Part shown: piece after piece, positions 34,776 to 43,872 of the stretch | Numbering within the stretch: position 1 is the first letter of the stretch | Layout: every line of letters starts with the position of its first letter | Source: Bacteroides sp. | Lineage (GTDB): Bacteria > Bacteroidota > Bacteroidia > Bacteroidales > Muribaculaceae | DNA length: 49,138 nucleotides | NCBI GenBank assembly: GCA_014802325.1 | Contig: JAAVCK010000011.1 | Location: forward strand, 1-49,138 | Direction: 5' to 3' | Notes under the pieces: generated by a model | What the model was told of the DNA's origin: nothing | Database searches by the model: none | Seen by the model: the letters and a program-made list of their open reading frames with translations, nothing else | Translations under genes and position numbers: made by a program

Positions 34776-35824
34776 CAGATGATGAGCATGGCGTCGCCGT
34801 AGACGCCGAAGCGGTAGCCCTCCTGAATGGCGACGTCGTAGGCTTTCATCACAGTTTCGTAGCCTCCGAAGGCTGCCACCATCATAAGCATGGTGGAGTA
34901 TGGGAGGTGGAAGTTTGACACGAGTGCGTCGGTGACGGTGAAGTCGTAGGGCGGGAATATGAATTTGTTGGTCCAGCCGGTATAGGTCTTCATATGTCCA
35001 CCGACAGATACGGCCGAAGAAATGGCGCGGAGCACTGAAGTGCCTACGGCGCATACGCGGTGGTGCTCGTCCTTGGTATTGTTGACGAGGTCAACGAGAG
35101 CCTGGTCGGCTATCATCTCCTCGGCGTCCATGCGGTGCTTGGTGAGGTCTTCCACATCGATCTCGCGATAGTTGCCGAGACCGGAGTGTATGGTGATGAA
35201 ACCCTGATTGACGCCCTTGATCTCAAGGCGCTTGAGGAGCTCGCGTGAGAAGTGGAATCCGGCAGCGGGAGCCACCACTGCGCCTTCTTTAGCGGCGAAG
35301 ATTGTCTGATACTGCTCGGCATCCTCGGGAGTGGCGGGGCGGTCGATGTAGGAGGGCAGGGGAGTGGTGCCCATAGAGAAGAGAGTCTTCTTAAACTCGT
35401 CGTGAGGGCCGTCGTAGAGGAATCGCAGCGTGCGGCCACGCGAGGTGGTGTTGTCGATTACTTCCGCTACGAGCGACTCGTCGTCGCCGAAGTAGAGTTT
35501 GTTGCCTATACGGATCTTGCGGGCGGGCTCCACGAGCACGTCCCAGAGCTTGTGTTCGGCGTTGAGTTCGCGGAGCAGAAACACTTCTATGCGTGCTCCG
35601 GTTTTCTCCTTATTGCCGTCAAGACGGGCGGGAAATACCTTGGTGTCGTTAAATACCATCAGGTCGCCGTCGTCGAAAAAGTTGATGATGTCTTTGAATA
35701 CGCAGTGCTGTATCGAGCCGTCGCGGCGGTTTACAACCATAAGGCGACACTGGTCGCGCTCTTCAGCGGGATGCTGAGCTATGAGATTTTCGGGGAGTCG
35801 GAATTTGAAATTTGAGAGTTTCAT
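34775..35824 (-). CDS. queA: S-adenosylmethionine:tRNA ribosyltransferase-isomerase
   Basis: This 349-aa enzyme adds the ribosyl part of AdoMet to 7-aminomethyl-deazaguanine in tRNA, giving epoxyqueuosine. Family blocks: [88 protein letters not shown] and [17 protein letters not shown]. Full length for the family. It lies 11 nt after truB and overlaps yigZ by one base. Confidence 0.97.
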   Translation of the reverse strand: MKLSNFKFRLPENLIAQHPAEERDQCRLMVVNRRDGSIQHCVFKDIINFFDDGDLMVFNDTKVFPARLDGNKEKTGARIEVFLLRELNAEHKLWDVLVEPARKIRIGNKLYFGDDESLVAEVIDNTTSRGRTLRFLYDGPHDEFKKTLFSMGTTPLPSYIDRPATPEDAEQYQTIFAAKEGAVVAPAAGFHFSRELLKRLEIKGVNQGFITIHSGLGNYREIDVEDLTKHRMDAEEMIADQALVDLVNNTKDEHHRVCAVGTSVLRAISSAVSVGGHMKTYTGWTNKFIFPPYDFTVTDALVSNFHLPYSTMLMMVAAFGGYETVMKAYDVAIQEGYRFGVYGDAMLII

Positions 35825-35835
35825 TTATGGAGCAT

Positions 35836-36573
35836 TTATGACTGTTGAGACGATTGGGATAAATGGTCTTCGGGCATTACGACGGGGGAGTTGCGGATGA
35901 GCTCCACAGCTTGGTCGATGGTGAGACAGCGGTCAATGGATATGTCGCCCACACGTGTGCGTCGCAGGGCGGTAAGATGAGCGCCCGAGCCGAGTGCCTG
36001 ACCGATGTCGCGGGCAAGCGCGCGGATATATGTGCCCTTCGAGCATACTATGCGCAGCGTGAGCAGCATATTGTCGGGGTCAAAATCCATCACTTCTATC
36101 GAGTCGATGACCAGAGTCTTGGGCTTGAGATTGACCTCATGACCTTTGCGGGCCATCTTGTAGGCGCGTGCACCGTCGATCTTGCAGGCCGAGAATGCGG
36201 GCGGCGTCTGCTGGATGGTGCCTGTGAACTGAGGTATGACCGAGTCGATGAGCTCACGGGTGATATGGTCGACAGGCCAGGTGGAGTCAATTTCGGTCTC
36301 CAGGTCAAACGAGGGAGTGGTGGCGCCGAGTTTGAGTGTCGCCACATATTCCTTCACCCCGGCCTGAAGCTGCTCTATCAGTTTGGTGGAGCGGCCGGTG
36401 ACTATGATCATCACTCCGGTGGCGAGGGGGTCGAGCGTGCCGGCATGACCTACCTTGAGCTTGCGTGTGTGGAGGCGGTGGAGTATGACACCGCGCAGAC
36501 GCTTCACGGCGTCAAACGAAGTCCACCCGTAGGGCTTGTCGATACAGAGGGTTTCTCCTGTGATGAAATCCAT
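35836..36573 (-). CDS. truB: tRNA pseudouridine(55) synthase
   Basis: A 245-aa enzyme making pseudouridine 55 in the T loop of tRNAs. CIDKPYGWTSFDAV at the start, then KVGHAGTLDPLATGVM with the catalytic Asp in GTLDPLA, RLTA-type TQTPPAFSACKIDGARAYKMAR equivalent, and CSKGTYIRALARDIGQALG. The short C-terminus lacks a PUA domain, as is usual in bacteria. It is 12 nt from uppP. Confidence 0.96.
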   Translation of the reverse strand: MDFITGETLCIDKPYGWTSFDAVKRLRGVILHRLHTRKLKVGHAGTLDPLATGVMIIVTGRSTKLIEQLQAGVKEYVATLKLGATTPSFDLETEIDSTWPVDHITRELIDSVIPQFTGTIQQTPPAFSACKIDGARAYKMARKGHEVNLKPKTLVIDSIEVMDFDPDNMLLTLRIVCSKGTYIRALARDIGQALGSGAHLTALRRTRVGDISIDRCLTIDQAVELIRNSPVVMPEDHLSQSSQQS

Positions 36574-36585
36574 GATGTGCCCGTT

Positions 36586-37410
36586 TTACCAGATAAGACA
36601 GAGCGCACCGGCGGCAGCGCAATACACGGCAAACCATACGAGCTTGCCTTTCTTGACGATTTCGAGCATCCACTTGCAAGCGATGCAGCCCACTACAAAC
36701 GAAGCTGCAAAGCCTGTCAGCATGGCTATGGGGCTGATGGCGGCGGAGCTGACGGCATCGGCCGAGAGCATGTCTTTCATGTCGAGCAGACCTTCGCCGA
36801 GGATGGGAATGATCACCATGAGGAATGAGAAGTTGGCCACCTTGGCGCGATTGTCGCCGAGCATGATACCGGTGGCTATGGTGGTGCCTGAGCGCGACAG
36901 ACCCGGGAGCACGGCCACTGCCTGAGCGCAGCCGATTATGAACGCATCGAGCCACGAGATGTCGCGGCCGCGGTAGGCCTGCGGACGGGCAAGGTCTTCG
37001 CGGGTGCGGGTGAAGTAGGCGAAGCAGAGCAGGAGCGCTGTCACTATCAGGCATATACCCACTACGGTGAGATTGCCGTCGAAGAGTTCGGAAATCTGCT
37101 TCTTAAAGCATACGCCCACTATGCCTACGGGTATGCACGAGAGCAGAATCTTGCATGCGTAGTAGAAATTATCGTCGAGTTTCACGGTGAAAAACGACTT
37201 GGCCAGCGGCCAGAACTCGCGCCACAGCACCACGATGGTGGAGAGCACGGTGGCTACGTGGAGCAGCACGCTGAATTCGAGCGATGCGTCGGGGTCGAGG
37301 TCGAGCCCGAGTATCTGCTTCATGATTTCGAGATGACCGCTCGACGATATGGGAAGATATTCGGCCAGACCCTGTACGATGCCGAGTATGAGGGCGTCAA
37401 TCCATTCCAT
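36586..37410 (-). CDS. uppP: Undecaprenyl-diphosphate phosphatase
   Basis: A 274-aa BacA/UppP membrane protein with about eight helices. The two signature regions are GLAEYLPISSSGHLEI (Glu-rich motif 1) and VLPGLSRSGTTIATG (PGxSRSGTT motif 2). It recycles undecaprenyl pyrophosphate to the lipid carrier used for peptidoglycan and for the surface polysaccharide made by the locus at 8956-29700. The ATG overlaps the DUF3098 stop (TAATG). Confidence 0.97.
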   Translation of the reverse strand: MEWIDALILGIVQGLAEYLPISSSGHLEIMKQILGLDLDPDASLEFSVLLHVATVLSTIVVLWREFWPLAKSFFTVKLDDNFYYACKILLSCIPVGIVGVCFKKQISELFDGNLTVVGICLIVTALLLCFAYFTRTREDLARPQAYRGRDISWLDAFIIGCAQAVAVLPGLSRSGTTIATGIMLGDNRAKVANFSFLMVIIPILGEGLLDMKDMLSADAVSSAAISPIAMLTGFAASFVVGCIACKWMLEIVKKGKLVWFAVYCAAAGALCLIW

Positions 37411-37706
37411 TACTTTCCGGCTGATTTTTTACGAGGTGAATACATGATGGCGAATCCCATGAATATGAATCCGAGAAAAGCTATGGTGGGACCTATCACG
37501 GTGCGACGTACCGAGAAGATGTCGGCGTCGAAGCTGTCGACTGTAGTCGATGATCCGAGCATGAGCAGAAATCCTATTACTATAGCAGCTCCGGCAGCGG
37601 CCATGAGCATGAAGTTGGGCCGGGTCAGAGGCATGGACGACTGCTCTTCTTTATCGAGCTCGCCGCGCTTGGGGGTGGATGATGCGGTAGAATATTTTTT
37701 AGCCAT
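37410..37706 (-). CDS. DUF3098 small membrane protein
   Basis: A 98-aa protein with a charged N-terminus and two transmembrane helices (about 32-53 and 73-92) separated by DSFDADIFSVRRTVIGP. This arrangement is the DUF3098 family, which in Bacteroidetes is almost always found between ftsX and uppP. The role is unknown; the context suggests cell-division or envelope functions. The ATG at 37706 is preferred to an upstream frame extension because it starts 10 nt after the ftsX stop. Confidence 0.9.
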   Translation of the reverse strand: MAKKYSTASSTPKRGELDKEEQSSMPLTRPNFMLMAAAGAAIVIGFLLMLGSSTTVDSFDADIFSVRRTVIGPTIAFLGFIFMGFAIMYSPRKKSAGK

Positions 37707-37716
37707 TGTGATGGTG

Positions 37717-38589
37717 TTAATGGAACATTTCGTCGTATGACTGGCGCAGATATTTGTTGGTGGCCAGCAGTGCGGCAATCAGACAGATGATGATGCCGCC
37801 GGCTATGGTGGAGAGTACTGTCACGGCGTAGGCCAAGGGGGTGACGTAGTCCACGATGCGGGGTTCGAGCGAGTGGCAGTAGATGAGTATGCCGGTGAGG
37901 AGCACCGAGGCCAGGAGTCCGGCCACAAGACCATTGATGATGTTGGATGTGAGAAACGGCTTGCGTATAAAGCCTGACGTGGCACCCACAAGACGCATGG
38001 TGTGGATGTCGAATCGGCGTGCATAGATGGCCAGTCGCACGGTGTTGGATATCAGCACATAGGAAATCACCAGCAGAGCCGCAGCCACAATCACGAGTAT
38101 GAGGCTGAGGGAGTGGAGCGTGGCGTTGAGCTCGGTGGCTACGGTGGTGTGGGGTATGATCTCTTCGATCTCGGCTATGGAAGCGAGAGGAGTGGTGAGA
38201 ACCTCGATGGAGTCGACCGACGCATATTGGGCGGTGACGTTGACTTCAAATTCGGGACGAAACGGATTGCCGCCGGCCAGCACTTCTATCTCCTCGCCCA
38301 GTTCGAGCTGCCAGCGCTCAAGCACTTTCTGAGCCGAGCTGTACTCGAATCGCGCTATGCCGGGCGACGCGGCCAGTGTGCGGCGCACGGCGTCGGTCTG
38401 CGAAGCCGTAATGTCGCTGCGCAGTAAGACAGTGAAACCCACTGACTCTCGCACGGCGTCAGAGAAATTGCGCATGACGATACCTGCCGTGGCGGCAATG
38501 GCGGCAATAAGCAATACGAGAGCTACCGACGCCGTTGCGGTGAGTCGGGAGCTGAGCAGGGGTATTACGTTGTGACGCTTTCGAGTCAT
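37717..38589 (-). CDS. ftsX: Cell-division protein FtsX
   Basis: A 290-aa permease-like protein: one N-terminal TM helix (about 18-40), an extracytoplasmic domain (about 45-160, including GFTVLLRSDITASQ and LERWQLELGEEIEVLAGGNPF), then three TM helices in the FtsX domain (RRFDIHTMRLVGATSGFIRKPF between helices). It works with the ATPase FtsE, not encoded here, to control septal peptidoglycan hydrolysis. First gene of the ftsX-DUF3098-uppP-truB-queA-yigZ operon, with a consensus promoter and an almost leaderless start. Confidence 0.95.
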   Translation of the reverse strand: MTRKRHNVIPLLSSRLTATASVALVLLIAAIAATAGIVMRNFSDAVRESVGFTVLLRSDITASQTDAVRRTLAASPGIARFEYSSAQKVLERWQLELGEEIEVLAGGNPFRPEFEVNVTAQYASVDSIEVLTTPLASIAEIEEIIPHTTVATELNATLHSLSLILVIVAAALLVISYVLISNTVRLAIYARRFDIHTMRLVGATSGFIRKPFLTSNIINGLVAGLLASVLLTGILIYCHSLEPRIVDYVTPLAYAVTVLSTIAGGIIICLIAALLATNKYLRQSYDEMFH

Positions 38590-38596
38590 GATAGTG

Positions 38597-38628
38597 CAAA
38601 ATTACAATATTTTAAAGGCCATGTCAAG
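38597..38628 (-). promoter_or_regulatory. Promoter of the ftsX operon
   Basis: On the minus strand CTTG (38625-38628), a 20-nt spacer and TAATTTTG (38597-38604) match the consensus. The -7 element ends only 7 nt before the ftsX ATG (38587-38589), so the mRNA would have almost no leader. The remaining 38630-38760 shows no gene. Confidence 0.85.
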
Positions 38629-38762
38629 CGAATTTTCTTTTTTTAATAAATAGATAGGTGGCGAGGACCGGAATAGGTGACGATAAGCGTCGGATAATCA
38701 ACGCACTACGAGCTGCGGCAGACGGGTGTGAAATTATAGCTTTGTCAGAGTCGCCCATACAG

Positions 38763-38794
38763 CAGCCCCGCCCTTCCGGTGGCGGAGGGGCGGG
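38763..38794 (-). terminator. GC-rich hairpin after the SulP gene
   Basis: GCCCCGCCC (38763-38771) pairs with GGGCGGGGC (38786-38794), with an inner CCG/CGG. It lies about 30 nt beyond the SulP stop on the minus strand. No clear T run follows, so termination is probable but not certain. Confidence 0.55.
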
Positions 38795-38823
38795 GCGCAG
38801 GGTGGAATATATGAGTTATGGCG

Positions 38824-40533
38824 TTATGCAGGTTGAGAGCCGTTGACACGGGCCACAATAGCGTTGGCCATCTCGACGGCTATGGTGATGTGGGGGCAGA
38901 TGTGGTCGCTGCCGATCAGAGCGTCGATGCCGGCTTTGTGGAGCGTGGCGCTCACGGTCTCGTTCACACCCGAGAGCACAATGTGGATGCCCACGCTCTG
39001 CGACGACTTGATGAGAATCTCAAGGTTGTGGAGAGCCGTAGCGTCGATAAACGGCACGCGGCGCATGCGGATGATACGCACGAGAGGTTTGTCGGCAAGT
39101 GTGGAGCGCATCATTTCGTCGAATTTCGTGGCAACTCCGAAGAAGAACGGGCCGTCGATCTCGTAAACTTCCACACCTCGGTCGAGATTGAGCACCTCGT
39201 GGATGGTGGTTTCCGAACCGTCGGCTATGTCGATCTGCTTGCCGTAGGCGCGTATCTGGGTATTTTCCATCACACGGCGCAGGAACAGGATCACGGCCAG
39301 AAGCAGACCAATCTCAATGGCGATGGTGAGGTCGAATATTACGGTGAGGAGGAAAGTGACCACGAGCACCGAGATGTCGCTGCCGGGATTGGAGAGCATG
39401 CCGCGGATGGTGCGCCAGCCGCTCATATTGTAGGCCACGTTGATAAGCACCGCGGCCAGACATGCCATGGGGATGAGATTGATAAGAGGCATCAGGCAGA
39501 GGAATATCACCAGCAGCACGAGAGCGTGGATAATACCTGCCACGGGAGTGCGTCCGCCGTTGGTGATGTTGGTCATGGTGCGGGCTATGGCACCTGTGAC
39601 GGGTATACCGCCGAAGAAGGGCACTACTATGTTGGCTATACCCTGACCGATTAGCTCGGTATTGGAGTTGGTGTGGCCTCCGGTCACACCGTCGGCCACC
39701 GTGGCCGAGAGCAGCGACTCGATGGCGCCGAGTATGGCGATGGTGAATGCCGAGGGGAGCAGGCTGTTGATGGTGGCCATGTTGAGTTCAAATCCGTGGG
39801 GCTGGGGCAGGTCGGTAGGCAGATTGCCGAAGCGGTCGCCGATCGTTTCCACATGCCACGAAGCGTCATACTGCCCGAGGAAGTACATCACGGCTGTCAT
39901 AAGCACGATGGAAATGAGCGCGCCGGGGAGCTTGCGCGATACGCGCGGTGTGAGCACGATGATGAGCAGCGACACCACGCCCACGGCGGTAGTGACAAGA
40001 TCGATGTGGGAGAAATTGGTGATAAACATACCCCACTTGGGCAGAAATTCCGAGGGGATGTCGCGAAGTCCAAGACCGAAGAAGTCATTGATCTGAGTGG
40101 AGAAGATGGTCAGCGCGATACCGGCGGTGAACCCCACTACTATAGGGTAGGGGATAAACTTGATGACGGTGCCGAGCCTGAATAGACCCAAAAGCACCAG
40201 TATGAGTCCGGCCATCAGAGTGGCAATGGCGAGACCTTGGAGTCCGAAGCGCATGATGATGCCGTAGACTATCACGATAAACGCACCTGTGGGACCACCG
40301 ATCTGCACGGAGCATCCGCCGCATGCCGATACGATAAATCCGCCTATGATGGCGGTGATAAGGCCTACAGTGGGGCTTACGCCGCTGGCGATACCGAATG
40401 CGATGGCGAGCGGCAGGGCCACGATGCCCACCACGATACCGGCCACAAGGTCGTTTTTAAACTTTTCCATTGAGTAGTGCTTCATGGCCGAGAAGAGTTT
40501 CGGTCTGAAGTCAATAGAACCTGAAAGTTTCAT
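38824..40533 (-). CDS. SulP-family inorganic anion transporter with STAS domain
   Basis: A 569-aa inner-membrane transporter. An N-terminal membrane part (about residues 20-430, 12-14 helices) includes DLVAGIVVGIVALPLAIAFGIASG and GGPTGAFIVIVYG. The C-terminal STAS domain (about 445-550) includes VYEIDGPFFFGVATKFDEMM and IRMRRVPFIDATALHNLE. SulP proteins take up sulfate, bicarbonate or other anions; the substrate cannot be read here. A TACCTTTG -7 element lies about 65 nt upstream. Confidence 0.95.
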   Translation of the reverse strand: MKLSGSIDFRPKLFSAMKHYSMEKFKNDLVAGIVVGIVALPLAIAFGIASGVSPTVGLITAIIGGFIVSACGGCSVQIGGPTGAFIVIVYGIIMRFGLQGLAIATLMAGLILVLLGLFRLGTVIKFIPYPIVVGFTAGIALTIFSTQINDFFGLGLRDIPSEFLPKWGMFITNFSHIDLVTTAVGVVSLLIIVLTPRVSRKLPGALISIVLMTAVMYFLGQYDASWHVETIGDRFGNLPTDLPQPHGFELNMATINSLLPSAFTIAILGAIESLLSATVADGVTGGHTNSNTELIGQGIANIVVPFFGGIPVTGAIARTMTNITNGGRTPVAGIIHALVLLVIFLCLMPLINLIPMACLAAVLINVAYNMSGWRTIRGMLSNPGSDISVLVVTFLLTVIFDLTIAIEIGLLLAVILFLRRVMENTQIRAYGKQIDIADGSETTIHEVLNLDRGVEVYEIDGPFFFGVATKFDEMMRSTLADKPLVRIIRMRRVPFIDATALHNLEILIKSSQSVGIHIVLSGVNETVSATLHKAGIDALIGSDHICPHITIAVEMANAIVARVNGSQPA

Positions 40534-40597
40534 AATCAGAAAATTACCTTAATATATTGTACCTTTAGAAATGATATACCATGCAATAAGGAGGCCA

Positions 40598-40605
40598 CAA
40601 AGGTA
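40598..40605 (-). promoter_or_regulatory. -7 element of the SulP gene
   Basis: TACCTTTG on the minus strand, an exact TAnnTTTG match about 65 nt before the start codon. No convincing -33 element was seen. Confidence 0.65.
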
Positions 40606-40654
40606 CGAAAATTTTCAGAATTATTAACTATCGTGTGCGAAATAAAAATATCTA

Positions 40655-40688
40655 AAAAAAGAGAGGGGCTCTCACGAGTACCTCTCTC
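40655..40688 (-). terminator. Terminator of the superoxide dismutase gene
   Basis: On the minus strand GAGAGAGG and CCTCTCTT flank a 14-nt loop, followed by TTTTTTT. It lies about 110 nt after the sodB stop; the 40700-40800 stretch between shows no gene. Confidence 0.8.
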
Positions 40689-40800
40689 TCCATTCATCAC
40701 ATTATGCTTATTTCAGTGCTATAATTTCTTTCTAAGAATATACGTTAGTCGTTGTTGTTGCTGTTATACTGATACGTTTTTTACGCTATATATATTTACA

Positions 40801-41379
40801 TTAAATATATCTGCTGGCTACAACGTCCCAGTCTACAATGTCCCAGAGCGCAGCCAGAGCGTCGGCGCGTCGGTTCTGATAATCGAGGTAGTATGCGTGT
40901 TCCCACACATCGAATACCAGCAGCGGAGTCAGACCCTGAGTAAGCGGGTTGCCTGCATTGGAAGTAGGAGTTATGAAGAGATTTCCTTCATCGTCTTTCG
41001 ACAGCCAGATCCAGCCTGAACCGAAAATTCCTGTACCGGCTTCCACAAATTCTTTCTTAAACTGCTCCACCGAGCCATACTGCTCCTCGATCTTCCGGCG
41101 GAGATGACCGTCGGGCTCATGAGCGCCGTCGGGCGAGAAAGTGAAGAAGTAAAATATGTGGTTCCAAGCCTGCGAAGCATTGTTGAAGAGAGGACCTTCG
41201 GCCTGACGGATGATGTCTTCGAGCGCCATATCCTCATATTCGGTATCCTTAATCAGTCGGTTGAGGTTGTCGATATAAGTCTTCTCATGCTTACCGTAGT
41301 GAAAATCGACGGTTTCGCGAGATATTGCGGGTGCGAGAGCATCGTGAGCGTAGGGAAGTTCGGGCTGAGTATATTTCAT
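40801..41379 (-). CDS. sodB: Superoxide dismutase, Fe/Mn family (Fe-type features)
   Basis: A 192-aa enzyme with all four metal ligands: H27 (DFHYGKH), H74 (WNHIFYF), D157 and H161 (DVWEHAYY). Gln70 in NNASQAWNH is the position typical of iron enzymes, and the length is that of FeSOD. No signal peptide, so cytoplasmic. Converts superoxide to hydrogen peroxide and oxygen; some Bacteroides relatives accept either Fe or Mn. Monocistronic, with a T-rich terminator. I did not find a clear TAnnTTTG element upstream. Confidence 0.96.
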   Translation of the reverse strand: MKYTQPELPYAHDALAPAISRETVDFHYGKHEKTYIDNLNRLIKDTEYEDMALEDIIRQAEGPLFNNASQAWNHIFYFFTFSPDGAHEPDGHLRRKIEEQYGSVEQFKKEFVEAGTGIFGSGWIWLSKDDEGNLFITPTSNAGNPLTQGLTPLLVFDVWEHAYYLDYQNRRADALAALWDIVDWDVVASRYI

Positions 41380-41516
41380 AATTACGAGTTTTTAAAGTGT
41401 TGTTTTCAATTTTTTCTACACTCATATAACACCGGTGAGGGGCTGATGGTTTTGCCGAATTTCTACATTAACATATATTAATATCGGCAATCTCAGCGGC
41501 GCGGCTGAATTTTCAC

Positions 41517-41524
41517 TACCTTTG
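41517..41524 (+). promoter_or_regulatory. -7 element of the TPR lipoprotein gene
   Basis: TACCTTTG matches TAnnTTTG exactly and lies 46 nt before the ATG at 41571. No TTTG at the -33 position. The rest of 41380-41510 shows no gene. Confidence 0.7.
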
Positions 41525-41570
41525 TGCATCGAAACAAAAAATACACATTATATATAATATTCATACAACA

Positions 41571-43259
41571 ATGAAATTAAAATTCGGTTATGCCGTGGCT
41601 ATCGCCTCGGCACTTGCCCTGACCGGTTGCGGCAAAAAGATGAATCAGTTTGCCGCAGACTATTTTTCGGTCAACCCCAATCCTCTTGAAGTGTCGGGAA
41701 CACATGTGCCCGCCGTAGTCACCGGCCACATCCCCGCCAAGTTTTTCGTAAAGGATGCCGTGGTGACAGTGACCCCCGTGCTGGTCTACGACGGCACTCA
41801 GGCCACAGCATCGTCCATGACATTTCAGGGCGAGAAAGTTCGCGGCAACAATCCCGTGATCTCCTATGCCACCGGCGGAGCGGTATCCATACCGGCCGAT
41901 TTCGTATATACACCCGAGATGCGCCGCAGCGAGCTGTATCTTGACTTCACTGTCAATCAAGGCTCCAAACAGTATGTGCTCCCCCGCGTGAAGGTGGCCG
42001 ACGGCGTGGTGGCTACCGCCGCACTTGCCGACGCCGCTACCGTCAACCCCGCGCTGGCAGCCGACAAGTTCCAGCGTATCATCAACGAGCGCTACACCGC
42101 CGACATTCACTTCCTTATCAATCAGGCCAACCTCCGCAAGGATGAGCTGGAAAGCGATCAGGTGCTCCGCTTCCACCGCGATCTTGCATCGGCAGCCGCC
42201 GACTCGTCGATGGTGATTGAGGAAATCAACATTTCGTCGTATGCGTCGCCCGAGGGTAAGCTCGACTTCAACACCCGTCTGGCTCAGCAGCGCGAAGTCA
42301 ATACTTCGGGCTACCTCAAGGATCGCCTCAAGAAAGACAAAGTGACCGAGTTTGGCGAACTTACCGCCAACTTCACCCCCGAAGACTGGGAAGGCTTCCG
42401 CCGCCTCGTGGCCGCCAGCAATATTCAGGACAAGGAGCTTATCATATCGGTGCTCTCCATGTATAAAGACCCCGAGGAGCGCGAGCGTGAGATACGCAAC
42501 CTCTCATCGGTGTTTGATCAGCTTGCCGACGAGATTCTGCCCCAGCTCCGCTACTCGCGCATGACTGCATCTGTCAACATCATCGGCAAGAGCGACTCCG
42601 AAATCAATGCCGCTTTCGACACTGATCCTTCATCGCTCACCGTCGACGAGCTTCTCTATGCAGCCACTCTTACCGACGATCTCAACCGCAAGAGCGCCAT
42701 CTACTCGGCTGTGACCCGCATATATCCCGACGATTACCGCGGCTACAACAATCTCGGTATGGTGCAGTATCAGCAGAAGGACTACGACGCTGCTATGGCC
42801 AGCTTCAAGCGTGCATCGCGTCTGAATCCCAATGCCCCCGAGTCGCAGATGAACCAGGGTCTGATAGCTCTTATCAACGATGACTTCCGCGCTGCCAATG
42901 CTTCGTTCGGTCAGGCTGCAGGTATCGACGAGCTCGGCGAAGCTCTGGGTGTGCTCTACCTGCGTCAAGGTGACGCTCAGGCTGCTGTAAAGGCTTTTGG
43001 CAACGATAAGTCAAACAACGCTGCTCTGGCTCAGATTCTAACCAAGGATTATGCCAAGGCCAAGACTACGCTGGCTGCTATTTCTGACCCCGACGCTACT
43101 ACTTTCTACCTGATGGCTGTGCTTGGTGCCCGCACGGGTAACTCCACTATGGTCAACTCTAATCTCCGTCAGGCTATCAAGCTCGACCCCGCCAAGGCTC
43201 GCGAAGCAGCCTCTGACCTTGAGTTTGCTTCTTACAATATCTCGTCGGTGCTTAAATAA
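41571..43259 (+). CDS. TPR-containing envelope lipoprotein
   Basis: A 562-aa protein with a lipoprotein signal (LALTGC, lipidated C20). Residues about 25-170 are a beta-rich N-terminal region. Residues about 175-350 contain INISSYASPEGKLDFNTRLAQQRE, which resembles an OmpA-like peptidoglycan-binding region (SPEG...N..L...R). At least two or three TPR-like helical repeats follow (about 385-550: GYNNLGMVQYQQKDYDAAMASFKRA, NQGLIALINDDFRAANASF). Such proteins are common outer-membrane lipoproteins of Bacteroidales; the exact function is unknown. A dispersed 3' repeat and terminator follow the stop. Confidence 0.82.
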   Translation: MKLKFGYAVAIASALALTGCGKKMNQFAADYFSVNPNPLEVSGTHVPAVVTGHIPAKFFVKDAVVTVTPVLVYDGTQATASSMTFQGEKVRGNNPVISYATGGAVSIPADFVYTPEMRRSELYLDFTVNQGSKQYVLPRVKVADGVVATAALADAATVNPALAADKFQRIINERYTADIHFLINQANLRKDELESDQVLRFHRDLASAAADSSMVIEEINISSYASPEGKLDFNTRLAQQREVNTSGYLKDRLKKDKVTEFGELTANFTPEDWEGFRRLVAASNIQDKELIISVLSMYKDPEEREREIRNLSSVFDQLADEILPQLRYSRMTASVNIIGKSDSEINAAFDTDPSSLTVDELLYAATLTDDLNRKSAIYSAVTRIYPDDYRGYNNLGMVQYQQKDYDAAMASFKRASRLNPNAPESQMNQGLIALINDDFRAANASFGQAAGIDELGEALGVLYLRQGDAQAAVKAFGNDKSNNAALAQILTKDYAKAKTTLAAISDPDATTFYLMAVLGARTGNSTMVNSNLRQAIKLDPAKAREAASDLEFASYNISSVLK

Positions 43260-43280
43260 TTCATGATTAAGGATTCATGA

Positions 43281-43353
43281 TTCATGATTCTTTTTGATTC
43301 ATGATTAATGCGTATCTGTCAGGGGTGCTTATGTGGGCATCCCTGATTATTTT
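43281..43353 (+). repeat. 73-bp direct repeat, copy 1, containing a terminator hairpin
   Basis: It begins TTCATGATTCTTTTTGATTC and ends in a hairpin (AGGGGTGC...GCATCCCT, 43321-43344) followed by GATTATTTT. The same 73 bases recur at 43647-43719 with one visible difference (G/A at the tenth base of the second 10-mer block). Copy 1 would terminate the lipoprotein transcript. Confidence 0.9.
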
Positions 43354-43430
43354 GTATTACGGGCATGTCATATATCTGTGGTGAAAGTCCACGTTGGGCG
43401 TAGTTGCCGACGAACTGCCGTAGCATTCAT

Positions 43431-43629
43431 GAGTGCCGGAGGCACGATGTAGTAGATAACCGCGGGTGCAAGCCCGCGGACTGCATGATACTCCCTTGTG
43501 AGCTGCGGAGCTGCGACGTCGTGTGGGCAACACATACAACATCGCAGCTCCGCAGCTCATGCGATTCAGGGTGACTTTTCCGCGGGCTTGCACCCGCGGT
43601 TACCCATTACATCAGGCCTCCGGCCCTCG
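43431..43629. repeat. Long imperfect palindrome (REP/MITE-like element)
   Basis: The outer arms (about 43431-43479 and 43580-43629) are nearly complementary over about 49 nt and include a perfect block around CCGCGGGTGCAAGCCCGCGG, itself partly palindromic. The inner arms (43499-43516 and 43542-43559) match perfectly over 18 nt (TGAGCTGCGGAGCTGCGA). The whole region could fold into one long hairpin. No ORF with coding character lies inside. The two 73-bp direct repeats sit on either side. Confidence 0.85.
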
Positions 43630-43646
43630 GTCTCATCCCGAAATAT

Positions 43647-43719
43647 TTCATGATTCTTTTTGATTCATAATTAATGCGTATCTGTCAGGGGTGCTTATGT
43701 GGGCATCCCTGATTATTTT
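43647..43719 (+). repeat. 73-bp direct repeat, copy 2
   Basis: Copy of 43281-43353, offset by 366 bp, with the hairpin AGGGGTGC/GCATCCCT (43687-43710) and a longer T run behind it. The second terminator lies just upstream of the next gene's promoter. Confidence 0.9.
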
Positions 43720-43772
43720 TTTTATTGAGGGTAAGAATTAGATTGAAAAAATATCAAATATATCGCGGGGAT

Positions 43773-43806
43773 TTTGATTTTTTAAGCGTAAAATTTTGTA
43801 ACTTTG
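43773..43806 (+). promoter_or_regulatory. Promoter of the 538-aa secreted protein gene
   Basis: TTTG at 43773-43776 and an exact -7 TAACTTTG at 43799-43806, with a slightly long 22-nt spacer. The leader to the ATG is about 60 nt. Confidence 0.75.
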
Positions 43807-43872
43807 TGGGCTGATTTATTAAAAGGAGATAAATACACATAATCTTATCATATAATCTTTTATTTCATATTC

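Noticed and set aside
35863..36828. 321-aa plus-strand ORF opposite truB and uppP
   Set aside because: It crosses two well-identified genes on the other strand and has no recognisable domain.
38818..39654. 278-aa plus-strand ORF opposite the SulP gene
   Set aside because: Low-complexity, His/Asp/Val-rich product typical of an antisense shadow; the minus-strand SulP protein has clear domains.
43357..43593. 78-aa minus-strand ORF inside the palindrome
   Set aside because: It runs through inverted-repeat arms, has no domain and no promoter; the structure explains the sequence better.
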